Source of the DNA: Kordia sp050633145
Lineage (GTDB): Bacteria; Bacteroidota; Bacteroidia; Flavobacteriales; Flavobacteriaceae
Length of the DNA stretch: 64,000 nucleotides
Assembly: GCF_050633145.1 (NCBI RefSeq)
Contig: NZ_JBOEFY010000037.1
Location: 29,909-93,908 of the forward strand
Reading direction: 5' to 3'
The translations under genes were made by a program, and so were the position numbers. Under the pieces are notes generated by a model. It searched no databases. It saw nothing but the letters and a program-made list of their open reading frames with translations, and had not been told where the DNA came from. Below are positions 42,208 to 51,258 of this stretch, one piece after another. How positions within the stretch are numbered: the stretch's first letter is position 1; the number at the start of each line of letters is the position of its first letter.

Positions 42208-43359
42208 ATGAAAAAGTATATCATGCTATTCATTGCGTTTGTATGTTTTTCTACTATCAATGCGCAAACTACTGTCGAAAAGATAAAGTCTAAAAAGTTA
42301 AATGAAACCCGAGACATTCAATTATATATTCCAGAAGGATATTCAGAAGACAAAGTATACCCAATTATAGTTGTGCTTGATGCACACTATCTTTTTGAAA
42401 CAGTTGTTTCTAACTCACGCTATTATAGCTATTGGGACGAAATGCCAGAATGTATTGTCGTTGGTGTAAACCAATACAAAACAGAAGATCGTGCTCGCGA
42501 CTGCATGTATGCTGATGCCAGTGGTTTACCCACAGAAAAAGGCACTAAGTTTTTTGAATTTATTGGAATGGAATTAATTCCTTTTGTAGAAAAAAATTAC
42601 AATACTGCCAACTTCAAAATGATTGTAGGACACGATTTAACTGCAAATTTTTCAAACTACTACTTATTTAAAGAAGTTCCTTTGTTTGACGCCTACATAA
42701 ACCTCAGCCCATATTTTGCCCCAAAAATGGAAGGACGTATTGCTACACGTTTGGAAGAGTTTGAAACAAAAAAATTCTACTATTTAGCAACTGCTGACGA
42801 AGACACAAAGAAGGCTGCAAAACGAATTAGAGGGCTCAACGAATCTTTAAGCGGACTCAAAAACGAAAATATTTTTTATTATTATGATGACTTTACAGAA
42901 GCGAATCACAACTCGTTAGCGGTTCAAGCAATTCCGAGAGCAATGAGTAAAATATTTACCATTTATCGCCCAATAAGCGTCAAAGAATACAAAGAAAAAA
43001 TTACGGAGTTAAAAACTTCTCCTTATTTATATTTAATGGATAAATACAAAACCATTAAAGAACTTTTCGGGTTTGAAAAACGTGTTTCTGTTAATGATTT
43101 CATGGCAATTTATTCTGCAGTTCGCAAATCAAAAATTAACAATGAAGATTTAAAGCTACTTGCCAAGCTCGGAAAAAAAGAATATCCTGATACCTCATTA
43201 TTCCACTTTTTTATGGGGGAATATTATGAAAAAACAGGAAAACCTAAAAAAGCATTGCGCATGTACCAAAACGGTTTTAGCATGAACGCAATAGATTTTA
43301 TCACTAAAGATTTAATGCTAGACAAAGCAGACAAAATCAAACAAGACTTCGGTTGGTAA
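42208..43359 (+). CDS. Esterase-D-fold protein with nucleophile Ser replaced by Asp
   Basis: The 383-residue protein has a signal peptide (to TINAQ) and an esterase (PF00756-like) domain (about 25-255) with YPIIVVLDAHYLF and VVGVNQY. A C-terminal TPR-like helical part contains KTGKPKKALRMYQNG. At the nucleophile elbow, where the family has GHSxGG, this protein reads G141-H142-D143-L-T (IVGHDLTANFSN), so the catalytic Ser is missing. A His remains in EANHNSLA. It is probably a non-enzymatic binding protein or uses another chemistry. It lies between the flippase-like gene and radA. Confidence 0.85.
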   Translation: MKKYIMLFIAFVCFSTINAQTTVEKIKSKKLNETRDIQLYIPEGYSEDKVYPIIVVLDAHYLFETVVSNSRYYSYWDEMPECIVVGVNQYKTEDRARDCMYADASGLPTEKGTKFFEFIGMELIPFVEKNYNTANFKMIVGHDLTANFSNYYLFKEVPLFDAYINLSPYFAPKMEGRIATRLEEFETKKFYYLATADEDTKKAAKRIRGLNESLSGLKNENIFYYYDDFTEANHNSLAVQAIPRAMSKIFTIYRPISVKEYKEKITELKTSPYLYLMDKYKTIKELFGFEKRVSVNDFMAIYSAVRKSKINNEDLKLLAKLGKKEYPDTSLFHFFMGEYYEKTGKPKKALRMYQNGFSMNAIDFITKDLMLDKADKIKQDFGW

Positions 43360-43365
43360 TATAAT

Positions 43366-44724
43366 ATGGCAAAAGTAAAAACTAGTTTTTTCTGTCAAAA
43401 CTGTGGCTCACAGTTTGCAAAATGGCAAGGACAATGTTCTTCTTGCAAACAATGGAATACTATTGTAGAAGAAGTCATTCAAAAAGAAGTAAAAGCCAAT
43501 TGGAAACAACAAGAAAAAGGCAGTTCACGTGTTGCAAAACCCACACTGATTCATGAAATAAGTTCAGCAACTGAAAAACGTCTGCCAACTTCCGATCAAG
43601 AATTAGACAGAGTTTTAGGTGGCGGAATTGTCCCTGGATCATTGATTTTACTTGGCGGTGAACCCGGAATAGGAAAAAGCACGCTTTTACTCCAAATCTC
43701 GCTTAAATTGCCTTATAAAACCTTGTATGTTTCTGGTGAAGAAAGTCAGAAGCAAATTAAAATGCGTGCCGAACGTATCAGTCAAAAAAACTCCAATTGT
43801 TTGGTATTGACTGAAACAAAAACACAAAACATCTTTAAGCAAATTGCAGAAGTTGAACCAGATATTGTTGTAATTGATTCAATTCAAACCTTGCATTCAG
43901 ACTATATAGAATCATCTGCAGGAAGCATTTCCCAAATTAGAGAATGCACCACTGAGCTGATAAAATTCGCCAAAGAAAGCGGCGTTCCTGTATTTTTAAT
44001 TGGACATATTACAAAAGATGGAAACATTGCCGGACCAAAGATTTTGGAACACATGGTGGATACAGTTTTACAGTTTGAAGGCGATCGAAATCATGTATAT
44101 CGAATTTTACGATCACTAAAAAATCGTTTTGGATCTACGTCCGAATTGGGAATTTACGAAATGCTGTCTGATGGTCTACGAGAAGTAAGCAATCCTTCAG
44201 AAATTTTAATTTCTAAAAATGCCGATGAACTCAGCGGAACGGCTATTGCTGCAACTTTAGAAGGTGCACGACCATTAATGATTGAAATTCAAGCCTTAGT
44301 AAGCACTGCGGTTTACGGAACTCCACAACGAAGCACAACAGGCTACAATGCAAAACGCCTGAATATGATATTGGCTGTATTAGAAAAACGCGCAGGTTTT
44401 AAATTGGCTGCCAAAGATGTCTTTTTAAATATTACTGGCGGAATTAGCATTGATGATACCGCAATTGATTTAGCCGTAATTGCTGCAATTTTATCAAGTA
44501 ACGAAGATGAAGAAATTTCAAAAACCAATTGCTTTGCTGCTGAAATTGGATTGGCAGGAGAAATTCGTCCTGTAAACCGAATTGATCAACGTATTTTAGA
44601 AGCTGAAAAACTAGGTTTCACTACATTTTTTGCATCAAAACATAATAAGATATCATTAAAAAACACCAAAATAAATATTGTTTTAATTTCTAGAATTGAG
44701 GATTTAGTTTCACACTTATTCTAA
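43366..44724 (+). CDS. radA: DNA repair protein RadA
   Basis: The 452-residue protein has the N-terminal zinc finger C-x2-C...C-x2-C (CQNCGSQFAKWQGQCSSCK), a RecA-like ATPase with Walker A GGEPGIGKST and the RadA-specific KNRFG motif. A C-terminal Lon-like domain carries DVFLNITGGISIDD. RadA drives branch migration at recombination intermediates. It starts 6 bases after the preceding gene, so it is the end of the panC-panD-flippase-esterase transcript. Confidence 0.97.
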   Translation: MAKVKTSFFCQNCGSQFAKWQGQCSSCKQWNTIVEEVIQKEVKANWKQQEKGSSRVAKPTLIHEISSATEKRLPTSDQELDRVLGGGIVPGSLILLGGEPGIGKSTLLLQISLKLPYKTLYVSGEESQKQIKMRAERISQKNSNCLVLTETKTQNIFKQIAEVEPDIVVIDSIQTLHSDYIESSAGSISQIRECTTELIKFAKESGVPVFLIGHITKDGNIAGPKILEHMVDTVLQFEGDRNHVYRILRSLKNRFGSTSELGIYEMLSDGLREVSNPSEILISKNADELSGTAIAATLEGARPLMIEIQALVSTAVYGTPQRSTTGYNAKRLNMILAVLEKRAGFKLAAKDVFLNITGGISIDDTAIDLAVIAAILSSNEDEEISKTNCFAAEIGLAGEIRPVNRIDQRILEAEKLGFTTFFASKHNKISLKNTKINIVLISRIEDLVSHLF

Positions 44725-44809
44725 TCTTTCACCAAAGACTTCTACAAGACAAAACAATAAATAAGCACATAGTAAAGTTATCTTTTTCATAAGATTACCT
44801 AAAAACCAG

Positions 44810-44843
44810 AAAAGGGAACTCGACGTGATGTCAGTTCCCTTTT
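44810..44843 (+). terminator. Terminator downstream of radA
   Basis: Stem AAAAGGGAACT with its complement AGTTCCCTTTT, with inner GAC/GTC pairing, followed by a T-run. Confidence 0.88.
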
Positions 44844-44881
44844 TTATGTTTTATTAAATTATATTTAATAGTGTTTCAAAG

Positions 44882-44985
44882 TACTTCTCGATACAAATTT
44901 GCGAAGAAAATTCACTCGAAGTGACGTTTTTAGTAATTAAAAAAAACAGATTGCCGCGTCGCAAACTCCTCGCAAAGACGTTTCT
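44882..44985. repeat. Dispersed intergenic repeat block, copy 1
   Basis: Three sub-elements recur at 50347-50556: TACTTCTCGATAC (identical), CACTCGAAGTGACG (one change) and a 39-base segment starting ACAGATTGCC and ending GACGTTTC (34 of 39 identical). Several have inverted-repeat ends. No coding capacity. Confidence 0.8.
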
Positions 44986-45036
44986 GCTGAAACACTAACA
45001 GCATTAGCGATACTTAAGATTACCACCTGCACGGGA

Positions 45037-45104
45037 ACGAATCTAAAAGGCAAAGCCGATCTAAAAGCAAAGCGGTCTAACATCTAACAGCGCCAGCGAG
45101 TCTA
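45037..45104. repeat. Degenerate TCTAA-spaced mini-hairpin repeats
   Basis: Successive short units carry GGCAAAGCC, AGCAAAGC and AGCGCCAGCG, each joined by ATCTAAAA/GTCTAACATCTAA linkers, running up to the aldo/keto reductase stop. Non-coding; no match elsewhere in the window. Confidence 0.55.
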
Positions 45105-45106
45105 AA

Positions 45107-46141
45107 TCACGGTGCCGGATTCGGAATACTATTATGAATTTCGTTGATTCCATCAATTACTTCTTGCGACAACTCAAGATCAATACTTGCAATGTTTTCT
45201 TTGAGTTGCTCCATTTTTGAAGCTCCAATGATATTTCCTGTTACAAATGGTTGCTGATTGATAAATGCTAATGCCATTTGCGGCAAACTCAAACTATGCT
45301 TCTGTGCCAAGTCTAAATATTGTTGTGTAGCTTCCGTAGCTTCTTTTCCGCTGTAGCGCGCAAATCTTGGAAACAAAGTTAATCGTGCATCAGCAGGTAA
45401 TTTTCCACCTAAGTATTTTCCTGAAAGCACACCAAATCCTAGTGGCGAATATGCCATTAAACCTAATCCTTCGCGCATAGAAACTTCTGCCAAACTGGTT
45501 TCAAAACTTCTACATAATAATGAATATGCATTTTGAATGGTGACCATTCTTGGCAATCCTTTTTTAGATTCTTCTAAATAGCGCATGGCTCCCCAAGGCG
45601 TTTCATTTGAGATTCCTACTTGGCGAATTTTCCCTTCCTTGATTAATCCATCTAGCGCATGTAAACTTTCGTTGAAATTATCTTTCCAAGGATCATTTGG
45701 ATTGTGTTTGTAATCGCGCACTCCAAAGAAGTTTGCTTGACGTTCTGGCCAATGCAATTGATATAAATCTAAATAATCTGTTTGCAGACGTTTTAGACTG
45801 TTTTCCACAGCATCTTTGATAGCTTCTGGACTAAATCCGTTGGTTCTGATATGTGCTGTATAATCACCTGGACCTGCAATTTTGGAAGCCAATACTATTT
45901 TATCTCTGTTTCCAGATTTTTTGAACCAAGTTCCAATGATACGTTCAGTTTCTGCGTACGTTTCGGCTGTTGCTGGCACTGGATATAATTCGGCAGTATC
46001 AAAAAAGTTGACACCTTGCTCAACTGCATAATCCATTTGTTCATGACCTTCGGCTTCAGTATTTTGATTTCCCCAAGTCATGGTTCCTAAACAAATTTTG
46101 CTGACTTTTATATCAGTATGTGGAATTTTTGTATACTTCAT
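45107..46141 (-). CDS. Aldo/keto reductase (Tas-like)
   Basis: This 344-residue NADPH-dependent oxidoreductase of the TIM-barrel AKR superfamily has FFDTAELYPVP (catalytic Asp and Tyr), VLASKIAG (Lys), and YLDLYQLHWPER (His). IRQVGISNETPW, LMAYSPLGFGVLSGKY and IIGASKMEQLKENI also fit. The insert ERQANFFGVRDYKHNPND and the overall fit resemble the Tas protein group. The substrate is unknown. It stands alone, flanked on both sides by repeat-rich intergenic DNA. Confidence 0.92.
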   Translation of the reverse strand: MKYTKIPHTDIKVSKICLGTMTWGNQNTEAEGHEQMDYAVEQGVNFFDTAELYPVPATAETYAETERIIGTWFKKSGNRDKIVLASKIAGPGDYTAHIRTNGFSPEAIKDAVENSLKRLQTDYLDLYQLHWPERQANFFGVRDYKHNPNDPWKDNFNESLHALDGLIKEGKIRQVGISNETPWGAMRYLEESKKGLPRMVTIQNAYSLLCRSFETSLAEVSMREGLGLMAYSPLGFGVLSGKYLGGKLPADARLTLFPRFARYSGKEATEATQQYLDLAQKHSLSLPQMALAFINQQPFVTGNIIGASKMEQLKENIASIDLELSQEVIDGINEIHNSIPNPAP

Positions 46142-46204
46142 GTTTTCTTTTTCGGTTTTTTATTTTTTACTCAATCTGCATTAAGGATAGAGCGGTTTGT
46201 TTGA

Positions 46205-46266
46205 GCTCCTCCCAATAAGTTGGGAGAGCGAGTAGCGAAAGCCTGACCTGCGATTTGTCGGAGGAA
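46205..46266. repeat. Intergenic inverted-repeat element
   Basis: Inner stem CTCCCAA/TTGGGAG (46209-46215, 46220-46226) sits inside outer arms CTCCTCC and GGAGG, which suggests a longer folded element upstream of the aldo/keto reductase gene. Confidence 0.6.
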
Positions 46267-46312
46267 ATGCCCAAATTTTACATTTTAATGATGAACTTAA
46301 TAACTTCTGAAG

Positions 46313-46335
46313 ATTCCTGCCTTCCCAGGAATGAC
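46313..46335. repeat. Short hairpin repeat ending GGAATGACA
   Basis: ATTCCTG/CAGGAAT stem followed by GACA, 4 bases before the exonuclease III stop. A degenerate relative lies at 55588-55611. Confidence 0.65.
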
Positions 46336-46338
46336 AAA

Positions 46339-47100
46339 TTAAGCGTCTATTTCTACTAAAATTGGACAGTGATCAGAATGCTTGGCTTCGGGTAAAATGG
46401 TTGCTCTAGTAATGTTGTCTTTTAGTGGTTCACTCACCATATTATAATCGAGTCGCCAACCCTTGTTATTGGCACGTGCATTGGCACGGTAACTCCACCA
46501 ACTGTAGTGATGTGGCTCTTTGTTTAAGTGACGAAACGAATCAATAAATCCGCTATCGATAAAACTTCCAATCCAAGCACGTTCTTCTGGTAAAAACCCT
46601 GAAACACCTTTCATTTTTGGGTTGTGAATGTCAATTTCTTCATGACAAATATTATAATCGCCACAAACTACTAAGTTTGGAATTTCCTTTCGCAGATTTG
46701 TCAAGTATTCCTTGATTTCATCCATGTATTGGAATTTAAAATTCAATCGCGCATCATTCGTTCCTGATGGCAAGTACATGCTCATGATAGAGATGTTATC
46801 ATAATCTACACGCAAATTTCGACCTTCAAAGTCCATTGTTTCAATACCAGTCCCATATTCTATATGGTTTGGTTCTTCTTTACAAAGAATTGCCACGCCG
46901 CTATAGCCTTTTTTTTGCGCACTAAACCAATAGTTGTATTTGTAACCCGCTTGCTCAAAAGCTTCTAAATCGAGTTGCTCTTTGAGTGCTTTGATTTCTT
47001 GTATACAAATGACATCGGGATTTGCTTGTTGCAGCCATTCCAAAAATCCTTTTTTGATAGCAGCACGAATTCCGTTTACGTTATAAGATATTATTTTCAC
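46339..47100 (-). CDS. xth: Exodeoxyribonuclease III
   Basis: This AP endonuclease/3'-5' exonuclease of base-excision repair has 253 residues. It opens with MKIISYNVNGIRAAIKKGF and has the metal-binding Glu in ICIQEIKA, GDYNICH, the WRLDY block and the catalytic SDHCPI near the C-terminus, all intact. It is 60 bases downstream of the acyltransferase gene on the same strand. Confidence 0.96.
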   Translation of the reverse strand: MKIISYNVNGIRAAIKKGFLEWLQQANPDVICIQEIKALKEQLDLEAFEQAGYKYNYWFSAQKKGYSGVAILCKEEPNHIEYGTGIETMDFEGRNLRVDYDNISIMSMYLPSGTNDARLNFKFQYMDEIKEYLTNLRKEIPNLVVCGDYNICHEEIDIHNPKMKGVSGFLPEERAWIGSFIDSGFIDSFRHLNKEPHHYSWWSYRANARANNKGWRLDYNMVSEPLKDNITRATILPEAKHSDHCPILVEIDA

Positions 47101-47160
47101 GCTTGTATTTTTTTAATTTCTTGAAGTGAATTAGATAAAAAGCGCATTTTTACAGTGCTT

Positions 47161-48966
47161 TTATTCCTCTTCGTTATCGTTTAGCCTACGTTCTAGTTCT
47201 GCTTGAAATTCTTCCATTACAGGTTTTACTGTACTTTCGGGAAGGTCAGCAATACGTATATACATTAAACCATCGACAGCATTATTGAATAGTGGATCTA
47301 CATTGAACGCAATTACTTTTGCATTCTGTTTTACGTACTTTTTTATAAGTACAGGCATACGCAAACTTCCTGGTTCTATTTCGTCAATGATTCTGTCAAA
47401 TTTGATTAAATCAGCTTTAGTTTCATCAAAAATAAAGTCTTTGTCAGCATCTTTCAACTTTACTTTAAATTCTTTTTTCGGATGAATGTATTGTGCAATA
47501 TATGGATCGTAGTAGTGCGATTTCATAAACTCAATCATCAATGATTTAGAAAAGTTTGAAAACTTATTACTGATACTTACACCACCTATTAAATATTTGT
47601 GTTCTGGATAACGCAACGTTGTATGCACAATTCCTTTCCATAGCAAGAATAATGGCATTGGTTTTTGCTGATATTCTTTAATGATGAATGCTCTTCCCAT
47701 TTCTATGGATTGACTCATCATTTTATGCAATTCTGGCTCAAAACGAAATAAGTCTTGTGTATAGAAACCATTGATTCCGTGGTTTGCATAAATTTGGCTT
47801 CCTAAGCCCATTCTATACGCACCAGCTAATTTCTTTGCTTCATTATCCCACAAAAACATGTGATGATAGTAATAGTCAAATTTATCTAAATCGATTGCTT
47901 TATTTGTTCCTTCACCTATTTCACGAAATGTAATTTCACGAAGTCTTCCCATTTCACGCAACACATTTGGAACTTCATCTGCTTCTACCAAAAATACTTG
48001 ATAGTTTTTACTCGTAAGTAAATGATGTCTTTTAGATAGGCCTTCAACTTCTTTTTGAATTACTTCCGCAGAAACTGGAGTTATAATTTCTTTTGGCGGT
48101 TTTGGAATTTTTAATGATGTTGGCACTTTACTTAACAGATTTTGCTTTTCATACGTGTTGGACAACATGTATGTTTTTTTACGTAGAAACTCTGTGAAGT
48201 CTGTTAGGTTATCATATTCATTTTGTGCTTTTACGGAAATTGGCTTTCCTATTCGCACTTTAATGACTCTGTTTTTTTGTGTTAATAATTCAGATGGCAA
48301 TTTTGCGGTTCTGAATGTGTCGCTAATTCTAGCTAGTCTGTAAAAAAAGCGGCTATTTTTTGCGTGAAAGTAAATTGGTACTACAGGAACTTTGGCCTTT
48401 TGCACCAATTTCATGGCAGCTTCTTCCCAAGGTTTATCTACAATCAGTTTTCCATCTTTATAGGTTGAAACTTCTCCTGCTGGAAAAATACCTAATGGTT
48501 TCCCTTCACGTAAATGCATGATGGATTGTTTGAAACCTGCCAAACTTGATTTTGCTCCTTTGTGATCTTCAAAAGGATTCACTGGCATTACATATGGCTT
48601 TAATGGATCGACTCTATGCAGTAGAAAATTTGCAATGATTTTATAGTCTGGTCGCTGTTCCACCATAAGTTTTAGCAACAAAATTCCGTCAATTCCACCA
48701 AGCGGATGATTGGAAATTGTTACATACGCACCATCTTTAGGAAGACGCTTTAAATCTTCCTCAGGAATTTCAAATTTAATCTTATACTCATCCAACAATG
48801 CATTTAGAAATTCTAAATCATCAAGATGTTTATGTTTGTCATAAATTTTGTTCACATCAGATATACGCAATACCTTCATCAAAACCCAACTTACGAAGGT
48901 TCCGATAAAGCCATATTTATCTAATTTGACAGCTTTTGCAACTTCTTTAGCAGTTACCAATCCCAT
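47161..48966 (-). CDS. Fused acyltransferase: PlsC-like plus OlsB-like (GNAT) domains, aminolipid synthesis
   Basis: The 601-residue protein has an N-terminal lysophospholipid acyltransferase-type domain (about 75-290) with NHPLGGIDG, IFPAGEVSTY and VPIYFHAKNS. A C-terminal hemolysin/OlsB-type N-acyltransferase domain (about 320-520) has REITFREIGEG, LDKFDYYYHHMFLWD and GAYRMGLG. This order matches bifunctional OlsF/glycine-lipid type enzymes, which make ornithine or glycine lipids. The acyltransferase motif is H-x5-D rather than H-x4-D, as in that subgroup. The acceptor amino acid cannot be told. Confidence 0.85.
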   Translation of the reverse strand: MGLVTAKEVAKAVKLDKYGFIGTFVSWVLMKVLRISDVNKIYDKHKHLDDLEFLNALLDEYKIKFEIPEEDLKRLPKDGAYVTISNHPLGGIDGILLLKLMVEQRPDYKIIANFLLHRVDPLKPYVMPVNPFEDHKGAKSSLAGFKQSIMHLREGKPLGIFPAGEVSTYKDGKLIVDKPWEEAAMKLVQKAKVPVVPIYFHAKNSRFFYRLARISDTFRTAKLPSELLTQKNRVIKVRIGKPISVKAQNEYDNLTDFTEFLRKKTYMLSNTYEKQNLLSKVPTSLKIPKPPKEIITPVSAEVIQKEVEGLSKRHHLLTSKNYQVFLVEADEVPNVLREMGRLREITFREIGEGTNKAIDLDKFDYYYHHMFLWDNEAKKLAGAYRMGLGSQIYANHGINGFYTQDLFRFEPELHKMMSQSIEMGRAFIIKEYQQKPMPLFLLWKGIVHTTLRYPEHKYLIGGVSISNKFSNFSKSLMIEFMKSHYYDPYIAQYIHPKKEFKVKLKDADKDFIFDETKADLIKFDRIIDEIEPGSLRMPVLIKKYVKQNAKVIAFNVDPLFNNAVDGLMYIRIADLPESTVKPVMEEFQAELERRLNDNEEE

Positions 48967-49021
48967 ATATCCATTTTAAGGCGAATTACAAATATAGCAA
49001 AACAACCTTAATATATTTTAT

Positions 49022-50272
49022 TTATTTTACAACTAGTTGAATCGTTTGTTCTGCGCGTTGTTCTAATAAAATTTCTTTGTCTTTTTGTAATCCTTCAATT
49101 GCTGATTCTGTAAAGTGTCGGATGGTATATAGTGATACGTTTTCGTAATGTGTTACCTTAAATTTTGAACGTAGTGTTTTGAGTAATTTTTCCAAATTAT
49201 TGAACTTATTATCCACACAAACTGAAAAACTAATCGCCGAATTTTGAATAACATCTACTTTCATTTTACAATCGTGTAATAATTTGAAAATTTCACTAAT
49301 GTTATTTTCTACAATAAATGAAAAGTCTAACGAAGAAAGCGAAATCAAAACTTGGTTCTTTTTCACAATAAAACATGGAATATTTGGGGTAATTCCAACT
49401 CCTTTTGCAACGGCAGTTCCATCATTTTTTGGATTTAAAAACGATTTAACATACAACGGAATTTCTTTTCGCTGTAATGGTTGTAATGTTTTTGGGTGAA
49501 TAACTGATGCTCCATAAAATGCCAACTCAATTGCTTCACGGTACGATATATTGTGTAATAATTGTGCATTTTCAAAATAACGCGGATCAGCATTTAGCAC
49601 ACCAGGCACATCTTTCCAAATGGTCACATCTTCCGCATTTAAACAATACGCAAAAATCGCAGCTGTATAATCAGAACCTTCTCTTCCCAATGTAGTTGTG
49701 AAGTTGTTTGGATCACTTCCAATAAAACCCTGAGTAATATTGAGTTTTTTTCTATTTACTTTTTGTTTGATGTTTTCCTGAGTCAATTCCCAATCAACTT
49801 TTGCATCACGATAACTTGTGTCCGTTTTGATCATTTCACGTACGTCCAACCATGTGCTTTCAATAGAAACACTGTTTAAGTACGCACTTACTATTGTTGT
49901 AGAAATCAATTCACCAAAGGAAACCAACTGATCGTATACATAGTTATAATCAGGCGATTTGTTTCGACCTAAAAAACCTTGCATTTCTACAAAAAACTGC
50001 TTGACTTTTCCGAAAATAGGATGACTTTCATTTGGAAACAGCTCCAACAGAATTTCATTATGATATTTGGCAATTTCTTGAATAGATGCCTGCAACTCTT
50101 TATTTTCTTCAAAATAATTTTTGATCACAACCTCTATAGCATTGGTTGTTTTTCCCATTGCAGAAATCACAATTAACGTATTATCATAACCAACTTCTTG
50201 CAATACATTGACAAGATTTTTGACTCCGTTAGCATCTTTTACAGACGCACCACCAAATTTGAATATTTTCAT
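49022..50272 (-). CDS. lysC: Aspartate kinase
   Basis: This first enzyme of the aspartate family pathway (Lys, Thr, Met) has 416 residues, the monofunctional length. KFGGASV lies at the N-terminus, SFGELISTTIV and TTLGREGSDYTAA in the kinase domain, and two ACT-type regulatory segments after about residue 300. It is not fused to homoserine dehydrogenase. It lies 55 bases upstream of the acyltransferase gene on the same strand. The symbol is the generic one; isozyme type is not determined. Confidence 0.92.
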   Translation of the reverse strand: MKIFKFGGASVKDANGVKNLVNVLQEVGYDNTLIVISAMGKTTNAIEVVIKNYFEENKELQASIQEIAKYHNEILLELFPNESHPIFGKVKQFFVEMQGFLGRNKSPDYNYVYDQLVSFGELISTTIVSAYLNSVSIESTWLDVREMIKTDTSYRDAKVDWELTQENIKQKVNRKKLNITQGFIGSDPNNFTTTLGREGSDYTAAIFAYCLNAEDVTIWKDVPGVLNADPRYFENAQLLHNISYREAIELAFYGASVIHPKTLQPLQRKEIPLYVKSFLNPKNDGTAVAKGVGITPNIPCFIVKKNQVLISLSSLDFSFIVENNISEIFKLLHDCKMKVDVIQNSAISFSVCVDNKFNNLEKLLKTLRSKFKVTHYENVSLYTIRHFTESAIEGLQKDKEILLEQRAEQTIQLVVK

Positions 50273-50290
50273 AACAAAATTTTATTTTGT

Positions 50291-50632
50291 TGTTCCCGCG
50301 AAGGCGGGAATCAGTTTTCTTTTTTTAGATCAATTTGTTTTTATAATACTTCTCGATACTATTTTCTGTCTATCTCGACTGCGCTCGATATGGCAGAAAA
50401 ACACTCGAAGTAACGATTATGCTTCATTGTAAATCTCAAAATCTCTGATCGAGTGGCGAATTTATGATTCGTTGTATCGAAATCTGCTTGAAATTTATAA
50501 TAGTGATTTTAAAGAAACAGATTGCCTTGTCGTATACTCCTCGCAATGACGTTTCCAAAATCTCACTACTCAATACTTATATCTAACATCTAATTTTATT
50601 TCCAAGCACTTCTCGACTGCGCTCGAAGTGAC
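50291..50632. repeat. Cluster of dispersed intergenic hairpin repeats, copy 2
   Basis: Distinct elements in order: TTCCCGC-GAAG-GCGGGAA (50293-50310); TACTTCTCGATAC (50347-50359) with CTCGACTGCGCTCG following; CACTCGAAGTAACG (50402-50415); ACAGATTGCC to GACGTTTC (50518-50556), with ATTGC/GCAAT arms; and CACTTC/GAAGTG with TCGACTGCGCTCGA inside (50608-50632). Several end in a TGACR-like tail. It fills the 393-base gap, with no gene. Confidence 0.85.
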
Positions 50633-50665
50633 ATTTAAAATTCAGCATTCAACATTTATAATTTC

Positions 50666-51145
50666 TTATCGTTTCGCTAAATAATTCTCAATTCCTTTTT
50701 CATCTAATTGCACTACATGCCAATCGCGCATAACATTTGCACCAATATGCTCGTAAAATTCGATTGCTGGCGTATTCCAATCTATCACTTCCCAACCAAT
50801 TCGTTTCACGCCTAAATCGTTTCCAAACTTAATCACTTCCGTTAATAATGCTCCACCAATTCCTTTGCCGCGTGCTTTTTCACTCACAATTAAATCTTCT
50901 AAGTGCAATACTTCACCTTTCCATGTAGAGTAACGCATATATACCAACGCAATTCCCAATACTTCTTCTGTTGATTCTGCTATAAAACAATCAAATTTTG
51001 GAACTGCTCCAAAACCATCTTCACGCAAACTTTCTGGTGTAATAATTACCGCTTCTGGCTCATTTTCAAAAATTGCCAACTCGTTAATTAATCGAAAAAT
51101 GGAATCGACATCATTTGCAACAGCTTTTCGAATTGTATAGTCCAT
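50666..51145 (-). CDS. GNAT N-acetyltransferase, SAT/thialysine-type
   Basis: The 159-residue acetyltransferase has the acetyl-CoA loop VSEKARGKGIGGALL, preceded by VLHLEDLIV and followed by WEVIDWNTPAIEFYEHIGA. The latter matches the spermidine/thialysine acetyltransferase branch. It is a cytosolic small-amine acetylating enzyme; the acceptor is not shown by sequence. Monocistronic, between repeat-rich DNA and the divergent fbp gene. Confidence 0.88.
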   Translation of the reverse strand: MDYTIRKAVANDVDSIFRLINELAIFENEPEAVIITPESLREDGFGAVPKFDCFIAESTEEVLGIALVYMRYSTWKGEVLHLEDLIVSEKARGKGIGGALLTEVIKFGNDLGVKRIGWEVIDWNTPAIEFYEHIGANVMRDWHVVQLDEKGIENYLAKR

Positions 51146-51258
51146 AGATTTTTAAATATTTACACAAAGGTAACAAGGCTTAAATTATAATTTTAACGAA
51201 AACGTTATAGTTTTACAAAATTATCGATATTTGTGATCTCAGAAACAAAGTAGACAAA

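Noticed and set aside
44725..45106. Remnant of an insertion sequence
   Set aside because: No transposase-like frame or paired terminal repeats with target duplication. The sequence fits short dispersed repeats.
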